NCBI GenBank assembly: GCA_021847855.1
Contig: JAJZOT010000130.1
Coordinates: 1-5,590, forward strand
Length of the DNA stretch: 5,590 nt
Source: Thermoplasmata archaeon
GTDB lineage: Archaea; Thermoplasmatota; Thermoplasmata; Thermoplasmatales; Thermoplasmataceae
Direction of reading: 5' to 3'
Part shown: piece by piece, positions 1-5,100 of the stretch
How the letters are laid out: every line of letters begins with the position of its first letter
How positions within the stretch are numbered: the stretch's first letter is position 1
Position numbers and translations under genes: made by a program
Notes under the pieces: generated by a model
Database searches by the model: none
Seen by the model: only the letters and a program-made list of their open reading frames with translations
Told to the model about the DNA's origin: nothing

Positions 1-452
1 ATCCTGAACGAGGCAGTTTCCGGATGCTTACCCCTGAGAACATTCATTTGACCGATGTCATCAAAATTTATGGCAGCACCGATTTTCAAAGCTTCCATCA
101 ATTCATCTCTGCTGGCATTATTAGGCGAGAACAGTATCTTGTCAACTGAAACCCCACAATATCTGGCTATATTCAGTTCATTAATGGAAGAAACATCCAT
201 TCCCGATCCCTCGTCTCTCAGGATAGAGATCACAGCAGGATTGGAATTTGATTTTATTGCGTACCGGATTCCAAAGTGCGAATACAGTGACGAAAATGCA
301 TCATGTATCCTTCGATAATTTCCCCTGAGTCTTTTCTCTGAAGTAACTAAGAGTGGTGTTCCATGAATGCTGCACAGCTCGCAGAGATCGTGATTCTCGA
401 GAAATAGCCTGTTATTTCTGTTTGTGAAGGGGGGAAAAATTAGCTGATCCAT
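1..452 (-). CDS. lysA: LysA-like PLP-dependent (diaminopimelate) decarboxylase, N-terminal 150 aa, cut by window edge
   Basis: The minus-strand frame is open from an ATG at 452 to the window edge, giving 150 residues of the N-terminal part of a fold-type III (alanine-racemase-like TIM barrel) decarboxylase. Visible family features are GTPLLV (residues 31-36), YAIKSNSN (64-71) with Lys67 as the predicted PLP-binding lysine, then a GSGMDVSSINEL segment (82-93) and SPNNASRDEL (109-118). These match the usual order in diaminopimelate decarboxylase: YAxKAN, GxGxDVxSxGEL, then the asparagine-rich loop before the next strand. The known reaction is meso-diaminopimelate to L-lysine plus CO2 in the cytoplasm. 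The start is the first ATG after an in-frame TGA and lies about 25 nt from a TATA-like box, so the message is probably leaderless. The C-terminal beta domain with the substrate-specificity residues is outside the window, so an ornithine/arginine decarboxylase or another family member cannot be excluded. Beside peptidoglycan-peptide hydrolases, a role on wall-derived diaminopimelate is attractive but inferred. Confidence 0.78.
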   Translation of the reverse strand, partial: MDQLIFPPFTNRNNRLFLENHDLCELCSIHGTPLLVTSEKRLRGNYRRIHDAFSSLYSHFGIRYAIKSNSNPAVISILRDEGSGMDVSSINELNIARYCGVSVDKILFSPNNASRDELMEALKIGAAINFDDIGQMNVLRGKHPETASFR

Positions 453-473
453 CGCTGGATGAATATCAGTAAA

Positions 474-481
474 GATATAAA
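474..481 (-). promoter_or_regulatory. TATA-like box of the LysA-like gene
   Basis: On the minus strand the box reads TTTATATC in an AT-rich stretch of the 52-base gap after the D,D-peptidase gene. Its centre is about 25 nt upstream of the ATG at 452, which puts the expected archaeal transcription start at or next to the ATG (leaderless mRNA). This suggests the decarboxylase gene has its own promoter. The same T-rich stretch could also help end transcription from the gene before it. Confidence 0.5.
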
Positions 482-504
482 TAAATCAATCACGGAATTT
501 GGGT

Positions 505-1596
505 CTAATTCTCGTGAATTTTTCTAACGGTGTTTATAAGCAGCTGATCCACTATTTCACTTGCAGGTTTTCCAGTGTCGGTATAATTATTGACTGCTAT
601 GCTGAATGATACCCCAAGTTTTCTGATGTAGCCTGACAGAGTTGAAACTCCATAAAGGCTCCCCGTTTTTGCTCTGATTTTGAATTGGGAAAGCTCTGAC
701 AGCCTATTTCTCAGTGTACCCTTTCCCGGGTATGGCAGGTAGTCGATAAAATCATAATCCCCTGACTGAATGATTTTGTGAATCAGTTGTGATAGAAAAC
801 TGGTAGGGACAGCGTTGAGTCTTGAAAGGCCGGAACCATCTGCAATATTGATTCCAGAAATATCGAGCCCCAATTCACCAAGAAATTTCATTATTATTCT
901 GATGGAATCGTTCCAGTTGCCCCTTCTTTTCTGTATCGAATGAGAAAGGTATTTTGTCAGAACCTCGGTGGAGAAGTTACAGCTCACCTCTTCAATGTGA
1001 TCCAGAATATCTCCGACGGTTTCCCTGTGGGTAAAGAGAATTTCCCCTGTCTCCACATCCTTCCTGTGGATACTCGGTCTGCCGTCACCGCCTGCCAACT
1101 TCCACAACGACTTTCCCAGATTCTGGATCTGATCGGAGTGCGCCAGAGTACCATCTGAATGGCAGGAATCAGGGGTTTGTATCTGTTCACCTCCTTTTAT
1201 GTAGCAACCCTCGCTCAACGAGAATGTGGAGATACCACTCTGATAACAGAATCGTTTGTCATCTATGGACCATCCTGGCGCGTATCTCTTTGTGTCCAGG
1301 ACCTTATCGGTAAATACCAGTCTGTTGATCTTTCTTCCTACTTTGCCAATAACATCGGAAATGCTGATGAGATCTTTTTGAGAGAATAACGGCATAGGTC
1401 CGCCACTGATTATGAGGGTATCGCCATGAATTGAAAAGATAGTCTCAAGTTCGTGGTTTTTTCCAAGAAGTTTGTAAATTGCATATCCGCTGATGATCTT
1501 CATGTTTGAGGCAGGCATAATTGGGATATCCTCGTTCATGGAGGAGATGGCATTACCATCACTGTCACGAAATGAATATGAGAGGAGGTAATTCAT
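505..1596 (-). CDS. dacB: PBP4/DacB-type D-alanyl-D-alanine peptidase (peptidase family S13), apparently cytoplasmic
   Basis: Serine D,D-peptidase of the penicillin-binding fold, 363 residues from the chosen ATG. All three catalytic motifs are present and in order: SxxK as SNMK (Ser30 nucleophile, Lys33) within the typical MPASNMK context; SxN as SCN (205-207) followed by a conserved-looking STEVLTKYL; and KTG (310-312) in RAKTGSL. The S13 signature DGSGLSRLN lies at 253-261, and PGWSIDD (107-113) also fits the family. Known S13 enzymes cleave the terminal D-Ala or the D-Ala-diaminopimelate cross-bridge. They are normally exported and about 450-480 residues long. This one is shorter and its N-terminus goes straight into the first strand, with no signal peptide or membrane segment, so it should act in the cytoplasm. 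An in-frame ATG exists at 1608, but the TATA box at 1621-1628 is only about 16 nt from it and about 28 nt from 1596, favouring 1596. Its neighbours suggest trimming of imported muropeptides. The gene ends with TAG. Confidence 0.88.
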   Translation of the reverse strand: MNYLLSYSFRDSDGNAISSMNEDIPIMPASNMKIISGYAIYKLLGKNHELETIFSIHGDTLIISGGPMPLFSQKDLISISDVIGKVGRKINRLVFTDKVLDTKRYAPGWSIDDKRFCYQSGISTFSLSEGCYIKGGEQIQTPDSCHSDGTLAHSDQIQNLGKSLWKLAGGDGRPSIHRKDVETGEILFTHRETVGDILDHIEEVSCNFSTEVLTKYLSHSIQKRRGNWNDSIRIIMKFLGELGLDISGINIADGSGLSRLNAVPTSFLSQLIHKIIQSGDYDFIDYLPYPGKGTLRNRLSELSQFKIRAKTGSLYGVSTLSGYIRKLGVSFSIAVNNYTDTGKPASEIVDQLLINTVRKIHEN

Positions 1597-1620
1597 GGAA
1601 TGGAACATCTTAAAGTTTAA

Positions 1621-1628
1621 TTTATAAA
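1621..1628 (-). promoter_or_regulatory. TATA box of the S13 D,D-peptidase gene
   Basis: A perfect palindromic TTTATAAA lies in the 114-base gap between the secreted amidase gene and the D,D-peptidase gene. Its centre is about 28 nt from the ATG at 1596 and about 16 nt from the ATG at 1608. Because archaeal transcription starts about 25-28 nt downstream of the box centre, it predicts a leaderless message starting at the inner ATG. Confidence 0.55.
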
Positions 1629-1660
1629 TTTTGAAAATAATGCTGTTTCCTCGTTATTTT

Positions 1661-1682
1661 TTAATAAAAGGGGTATCTCCCC
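1661..1682 (-). terminator. Probable terminator of the secreted amidase gene: short GC hairpin plus T-rich tail
   Basis: Read on the minus strand, GGGG-AGATA-CCCC (1682 to 1670) can form a four-base-pair stem with a five-base loop and is followed at once by TTTTATTAA (1669 to 1661). It lies about 29 bases beyond the stop codon of the secreted amidase gene and upstream of the next promoter. T-rich tracts end transcription in archaea even without a hairpin. The stem is short, so confidence is modest. Confidence 0.4.
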
Positions 1683-1710
1683 ATCAGTAGCAGGTGATAC
1701 AGTGAACATT

Positions 1711-2922
1711 TCATCGTCTTTTCAGCGCATAAACGACTATCCCTGCAACTGCCAGTATGATGGGGACAGCCAGAATCGAAACTGAAAACATTTCGTTAAG
1801 TCCAAATACGGATAACCCAGGCTCGCCATTGAATAATGTCATATTTGCATAAGCAGTTCCGTTACTTCCGGTCGATTCAACTTCGATGTTATTGTTTCCT
1901 GGGAACATAGAAAGATTGAAACTTTGGGACGTGGAGACCACAACACCATTATCAGTCCACCTGTATGTGTAATTCCCGAATCCTACTCCATCCGGGAATG
2001 AAGCGATCATCAGCATTCTGGCGCCACCAGAAGTTATTGTCTGCGATGAATTTACAATTGTATCACCAAGTATTCCCGTAATCCGGACAGTTTTCAGTGG
2101 CAGTATAGTCGGCATATGTATGTAGAGAGCTGAGACATTTTGTCCATTAAGCGTCAGGAGCCCATAAAAACTGATATTATTATCAGTAGCTGGATTATAC
2201 TGCCACACGTTTGCAGGATCAGTCTGAATAACAGTTCCATTTCCGACATAAAGCGTTGCATGGCCATTTCCAGCTCCACCGTCAATGATCACGTCTCCCG
2301 GGGAGAGGAAATATGAAGGAAACATACTGTCGTTCGTAACATAGTATACTGAAGCATGAGGTGATCCATAATACGAGGCAGGTATGGGTTGATATCTTAT
2401 TGTCTGCTCATCTGTTGCGTTATTTGGAAAAACCGGAAGATCGTAGCCAGCAAGATAGTCTGCAAGCCTGTAAACTCCAACGATTCCATAGCTTCCAACG
2501 AAATAATTGTGATCATATCCAGTTAGATTATCTCCGGGAGGATTCGAAGCAAGGGATGTGAGTCCACCGGAAATCAATGCTTCGGAGACAAAATGGGCGC
2601 AGTCCTCTGAACCATAATAGTCCAAGTTCTTTTGAAACAGCCTCGTGTTTGCTCCGGATGGATAGGATGATGAATGGTAGTATTTCTGGTCTACCAGTCT
2701 CGCGTAATTTACAGCATCTTGGCCATTGTAAGAATAACCAGGATAATAACCCGATGATACCTTATCGTATTGAATATCATTTAATCCCGTCGCATGTCCT
2801 ATCTGATTATAGTTAAAAATGTTGAAAGATAGCAGTACCAGAGTTAGAACCGATATGAACACAACCAGCATTTTCAAACTGGAAATTCTGTGGATATTGC
2901 CCAAAATGACCCTTTTACCCAT
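1711..2922 (-). CDS. Membrane-anchored extracellular papain-fold putative amidase/cysteine peptidase with PKD-like domain
   Basis: A 403-residue protein with a basic N-terminus and a hydrophobic signal-anchor at about 17-38. A catalytic-type domain (about 62-270), a beta-rich PKD/Ig-like domain (about 276-366) and a C-terminal membrane helix (about 379-400) ending in KRR follow. The catalytic region resembles the putative amidase (Amidase_6) and NlpC/P60 groups: GQDAVNYAR, then SEDCAHFVSEAL with Cys108, then SPGDVIIDGG, GNGHATLYVGNG with His221, and a polar residue Asp235. Cys108 is the only cysteine in the protein, which supports it as the nucleophile. Eleven N-X-S/T sequons, all outside the membrane segments, and very few Lys/Arg residues fit an outward-facing glycoprotein. 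I chose the ATG at 2922 over an upstream GTG at 2937 because a TATA-like box lies about 24 nt before it and only about 9 nt before the GTG. Substrate is not visible; the neighbouring genes suggest bacterial wall peptide or another surface polymer. It could instead be a general surface protease. Confidence 0.72.
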   Translation of the reverse strand: MGKRVILGNIHRISSLKMLVVFISVLTLVLLSFNIFNYNQIGHATGLNDIQYDKVSSGYYPGYSYNGQDAVNYARLVDQKYYHSSSYPSGANTRLFQKNLDYYGSEDCAHFVSEALISGGLTSLASNPPGDNLTGYDHNYFVGSYGIVGVYRLADYLAGYDLPVFPNNATDEQTIRYQPIPASYYGSPHASVYYVTNDSMFPSYFLSPGDVIIDGGAGNGHATLYVGNGTVIQTDPANVWQYNPATDNNISFYGLLTLNGQNVSALYIHMPTILPLKTVRITGILGDTIVNSSQTITSGGARMLMIASFPDGVGFGNYTYRWTDNGVVVSTSQSFNLSMFPGNNNIEVESTGSNGTAYANMTLFNGEPGLSVFGLNEMFSVSILAVPIILAVAGIVVYALKRR

Positions 2923-2942
2923 GTTGCTAACACCCACTGTAC

Positions 2943-2950
2943 CATATTAA
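2943..2950 (-). promoter_or_regulatory. TATA-like box of the secreted amidase gene
   Basis: The minus strand reads TTAATATG, centred about 24 nt from the ATG at 2922. The same octamer occurs just before the NlpC/P60 gene (4940-4947). A GGGTG stretch lies about 8-9 bases before the ATG and could act as a weak ribosome-binding site if a short leader is made. Confidence 0.4.
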
Positions 2951-3016
2951 TCTCTCTGCTAATTCACTTTTAGTAATATGGCAATTATCAGCAAAGTCAT
3001 TTATGCTTCACAACAA

Positions 3017-4117
3017 TCAGAATTTCACGTCTTTGAGGCCATTGAAAGTTACCTTGCCCAGCGGGATCAGTTTTTTTGCACCCGATGCCCCAGAATTCGA
3101 CGCCTTAAGTCTTGATGAAAGGTAACCAATCACCGCAAATGCGAGTGCTTCACGGAATTCATGAGGCACTCCCATAGAATCACTTACCTGAAATTTTCCG
3201 GGAAATAGTTCCGACAATCTCCCGGTAAAATACTTATTCTTTACTCCACCCCCAGCACACACAAGCTTGAGGCCAGCAGGAAAATATTTCCTGATGTTGC
3301 GTTCTATACTTCGTACAGTGAACTCGGCAAGGGTAGTTATGATATCCTCCGGGGGATAGTTTGAAAAAGATGGATTTCCAAGTATTTTTTCAAGATAATG
3401 AGATCCAAACCTCTCCCTGCCACAACTCTTTGGCGGGTTTGCATTTACGAATTCATCCTCCATCAGTGTATTAAGAAGCTCATGGATTATCTTTCCTGAA
3501 AGAGCTATTGTTCCATCATGATCAAACTCCTTTTTGAACAAAATTTTCATGGCTCCATCCAATAGCATGTTTCCGGGTCCCAAATCGAATCCGGCTATGT
3601 TTTCTCCAGTAAAGGAAACATTGGAAATTCCGCCTATGTTAAGAACGAGCAGGTCAGGCCCGAAAAGTATACTATCCGCCAATGGAACCAGTGGTGCACC
3701 CATTCCGCCTGCGGCCACATCACTTGACCTGAAATCCGAAATGACAGGCACGTTCAGATAAACTGAAAGTGGTTCCACAGCACCAATCTGGAATGTACCT
3801 CCATGGACACCGCCAGACTGCTCCGCATGATACAGGGTGTGGCCAGAAAAAACTGCAATTTCAGGCTTATTCTTCATTTTGCCTGCTGCCCGAATCAACT
3901 CCCGTCCTAAATTCCAATGGGCACTGTTAACGGTCTTCAGAGATCCCTCACCGCTGTTCGTTAACAAAAGAAGTTCATCGCGAACATGTGGCATGAATTT
4001 GTGGACACCGCTTTCAATTATATGAAAATGTATTCCTTCCATATCCTCTTCCAGATCGGCAATAACCCAGCTTATCCCATCCGTGGAGGTGCCTGACATC
4101 ATGGAAAGGATTCTCAT
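3017..4117 (-). CDS. anmK: Anhydro-N-acetylmuramic acid kinase (AnmK family)
   Basis: A 366-residue ASKHA-fold sugar kinase, close to the roughly 370 residues usual for bacterial AnmK. AnmK opens the 1,6-anhydro ring of anhydro-MurNAc and phosphorylates it with ATP to give MurNAc-6-phosphate, a cytoplasmic step of wall recycling. The signatures run in order: MSGTSTDG (7-14, phosphate loop); SGHTLYH (91-97); GGTFQIG (106-112); SDFRSSDVAAGGMGAPLVP (127-145), holding the Asp pair 128/133 that includes the family's catalytic base; LNIGGISN (159-166); GFDLGPGNMLLD (176-187); PPKSCGRERF (228-237); CAGGGVKN (287-294); and REALAFA near 322-328. The ATG at 4117 is fixed by the MSGTS motif being almost at the N-terminus in this family. 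No clear TATA box is visible at the expected distance, so it may be read from the NlpC/P60 promoter across a 115-base structured gap. AnmK relatives also include levoglucosan kinase, so another anhydrosugar is possible. Confidence 0.93.
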   Translation of the reverse strand: MRILSMMSGTSTDGISWVIADLEEDMEGIHFHIIESGVHKFMPHVRDELLLLTNSGEGSLKTVNSAHWNLGRELIRAAGKMKNKPEIAVFSGHTLYHAEQSGGVHGGTFQIGAVEPLSVYLNVPVISDFRSSDVAAGGMGAPLVPLADSILFGPDLLVLNIGGISNVSFTGENIAGFDLGPGNMLLDGAMKILFKKEFDHDGTIALSGKIIHELLNTLMEDEFVNANPPKSCGRERFGSHYLEKILGNPSFSNYPPEDIITTLAEFTVRSIERNIRKYFPAGLKLVCAGGGVKNKYFTGRLSELFPGKFQVSDSMGVPHEFREALAFAVIGYLSSRLKASNSGASGAKKLIPLGKVTFNGLKDVKF

Positions 4118-4224
4118 GTGAAACGTCTCTCAAAACAATCGGACTCCCGAAAGCAGGGAGGGCTGGCAACCGGTCGGCCTCTCCATTGAACGAGGCATAG
4201 GCTTTTGAATTTTGTCTGATGCAT
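4114..4224 (-). other. Possible 36-codon leader ORF overlapping the anmK start (low confidence)
   Basis: In the gap between the NlpC/P60 gene and anmK, a minus-strand ATG at 4224 opens a 36-codon frame. Its TGA shares four bases (ATGA) with the anmK start codon, the geometry of translational coupling. The predicted peptide begins MHQTKFKSLCLVQ and is rich in Arg, Pro and Cys (three Cys). It matches nothing I recognise, no ribosome-binding site or TATA box is obvious before it, and a 36-codon frame can arise by chance. It could be a leader peptide, or simply a frame through a structured untranslated region. Confidence 0.15.
4144..4160. repeat. Hairpin-forming inverted repeat in the anmK leader
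   Basis: CTCCC and GGGAG arms are separated by seven bases, within a notably GC-rich patch (about 4140-4195) compared with the AT-leaning gaps elsewhere. The size (5 bp stem, 7-base loop) resembles a tRNA anticodon arm. However, the loop lacks the invariant U33 and no T-arm or acceptor stem fits around it, so I do not call a tRNA. It lies about 27 bases before the anmK start and could affect readthrough or translation. Confidence 0.3.
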
Positions 4225-4232
4225 TTGACACC

Positions 4233-4940
4233 TCAAAGGCTCTTCTGGACTCTTCCAATTTTTTCGAATATTGAAAGCAGTTCCCCGGAATATTCGCTCT
4301 CGTCAGAGAGATCCGTCATGCTAATGGAGGCATCATAGCCGTTTGCGTGTATTATTATGTTATTTCCAAGATATAATGCGACATGATTCTTGAAGAAAAC
4401 AAGGTCCCCCGGTATCGCTTTTTCAAATCCCGGAACATCTGCAGTGAAATCCCTCTGCCAGTCCGCGTTGCGGGGGAGCTCTTTTCCGATGAATCTGTAC
4501 AGCCTCTGGACAAAGCCTGAGCAATCAAAACCGAAGTCGGAGGTACCTCCCCAGAGGTATGGTATCCCGAGAAAACTCCTTGAAAGATCTGGCACGGAAA
4601 AATCGAAGTTGCCAATTCCTGTCAATATATTCCTCGGGATTCCATATTTATCAACATCTTCTTTGCTGACATAAGATCCAAAGGGGAATCTGGCAGTTTC
4701 TGCAATATAACTTGCCTTTAGCTTATGCGTTCTTGGTTTTCCATTAACTATGAGTCTCGATTTCATGTATCCTTGAAGGCCGTCTCGCCCCTCTATGAGG
4801 GAATATTCAGAGTGTGAAGAGATTACTCTGACTTCCTCACCATAAATCAATTGTGAATCTCTTTCAGATTCGAATTTTGGTTCTTTCCGGATATCCGCAA
4901 CACTAATTCCGACAAAATACACAGTAGAGTATTCCGACAC
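4233..4940 (-). CDS. SH3b + NlpC/P60 cysteine peptidase, YkfC-like gamma-D-glutamyl-diamino-acid endopeptidase
   Basis: A 235-residue protein (from GTG at 4940) with no signal peptide or membrane helix, so cytoplasmic. Residues about 8-65 form a bacterial-type SH3 domain (VADIRKEP, YGEEVRVI, QGYMKSRLI). About 73-95 looks like a reduced second SH3 (RFPFGSYV). The NlpC/P60 domain is at about 120-235. Its hallmarks are PYLWGGTSDFGFDCSGF (127-143) with nucleophile Cys140, the only cysteine; ELPRNADWQ (154-162); PGDLVFFKNHVALYLG (177-192) with His186; and IIHANG with His198. Cys-His-His with a 12-residue gap between histidines agrees with my memory of Bacillus YkfC. YkfC cleaves between gamma-D-Glu and diaminopimelate or lysine in peptides freed from peptidoglycan and needs a free L-Ala N-terminus. 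The protein is shorter than typical YkfC (about 300 residues). A second in-frame GTG at 4922 fits the upstream TATA-like box better, so the true start may be there. The gene diverges from the SIS gene. Confidence 0.87.
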   Translation of the reverse strand: MSEYSTVYFVGISVADIRKEPKFESERDSQLIYGEEVRVISSHSEYSLIEGRDGLQGYMKSRLIVNGKPRTHKLKASYIAETARFPFGSYVSKEDVDKYGIPRNILTGIGNFDFSVPDLSRSFLGIPYLWGGTSDFGFDCSGFVQRLYRFIGKELPRNADWQRDFTADVPGFEKAIPGDLVFFKNHVALYLGNNIIIHANGYDASISMTDLSDESEYSGELLSIFEKIGRVQKSL

Positions 4941-4947
4941 ATATTAA
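4940..4947 (-). promoter_or_regulatory. Candidate TATA-like box of the NlpC/P60 gene
   Basis: TTAATATG on the minus strand, identical to the octamer before the secreted amidase gene. It abuts the GTG at 4940, which would be too close for a promoter of that start, but its centre is about 21 nt from the GTG at 4922. That is slightly short of the ideal distance; either the inner start is used or the real promoter is elsewhere in 4950-5000. Confidence 0.25.
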
Positions 4948-4972
4948 CAATTTTCGCCGGAATAGTCCCGGA

Positions 4973-5000
4973 AGCAACAAACAATCAGCTTTCAGTTGCT
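4973..5000. repeat. Inverted repeat in the divergent intergenic region (possible operator)
   Basis: AGCAAC (4973-4978) and GTTGCT (4995-5000) are perfect inverted arms around a 16-base spacer. A second, smaller pair, GTGA-N7-TCAC, lies nearby at about 5021-5035. Both sit between the two divergent genes, where a shared regulator would bind. Six-base arms are short enough to occur by chance. Confidence 0.2.
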
Positions 5001-5050
5001 CAATTGCCCGAATGCAAAGTTGTGATTCAAGGTCACGGGCTTAGAGAAGT

Positions 5051-5058
5051 TATTTTAA
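5051..5058 (+). promoter_or_regulatory. TATA-like box of the SIS-domain gene
   Basis: TATTTTAA in the divergent gap. A start point about 27 bases downstream would fall near 5081, giving a leader of about 20 bases that contains the GAGGT ribosome-binding site. A weaker alternative, GTTTAAT at about 5074-5080, would give a leaderless message at 5101. Confidence 0.35.
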
Positions 5059-5087
5059 TCGAATATCACTTGTGTTTAATGCAACCA

Positions 5088-5092
5088 GAGGT
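5088..5092 (+). promoter_or_regulatory. Ribosome-binding site that decides a TTG start
   Basis: GAGGT is complementary to the archaeal 16S rRNA 3' end. It lies 8 bases before the TTG at 5101 but 17 bases before the next in-frame ATG at 5110. Together with family similarity of the first residues, this favours TTG as the start. Confidence 0.5.
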
Positions 5093-5100
5093 AGCTGATC

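Noticed and set aside
55..318. Plus-strand open frame of 87 codons at the left edge
   Set aside because: It lies opposite the LysA-like gene, whose minus-strand frame carries clear family motifs; the plus-strand translation has none.
940..1389. Open frames on both strands inside the D,D-peptidase gene
   Set aside because: They are out-of-frame shadows of a gene with all three catalytic motifs and show no recognisable domain.
2361..2816. Two plus-strand frames of 66 and 79 codons opposite the secreted amidase gene
   Set aside because: Antisense to a well-supported gene, with no promoter, no ribosome-binding site and no family resemblance.
5..4198. Repeated 11-mer TGAACGAGGCA near positions 5 and 4187
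   Set aside because: A few matches of this length are expected by chance in 5.6 kb, one copy is within a coding region, and the flanks do not match.
4118..4200. Possible tRNA in the GC-rich gap
   Set aside because: A 5 bp/7-base anticodon-like arm exists, but the loop has no U33, and no acceptor stem or T-arm can be built on either strand.
4355..4674. Frames on both strands over the NlpC/P60 domain
   Set aside because: Shadows of the motif-bearing frame; the translations look random.
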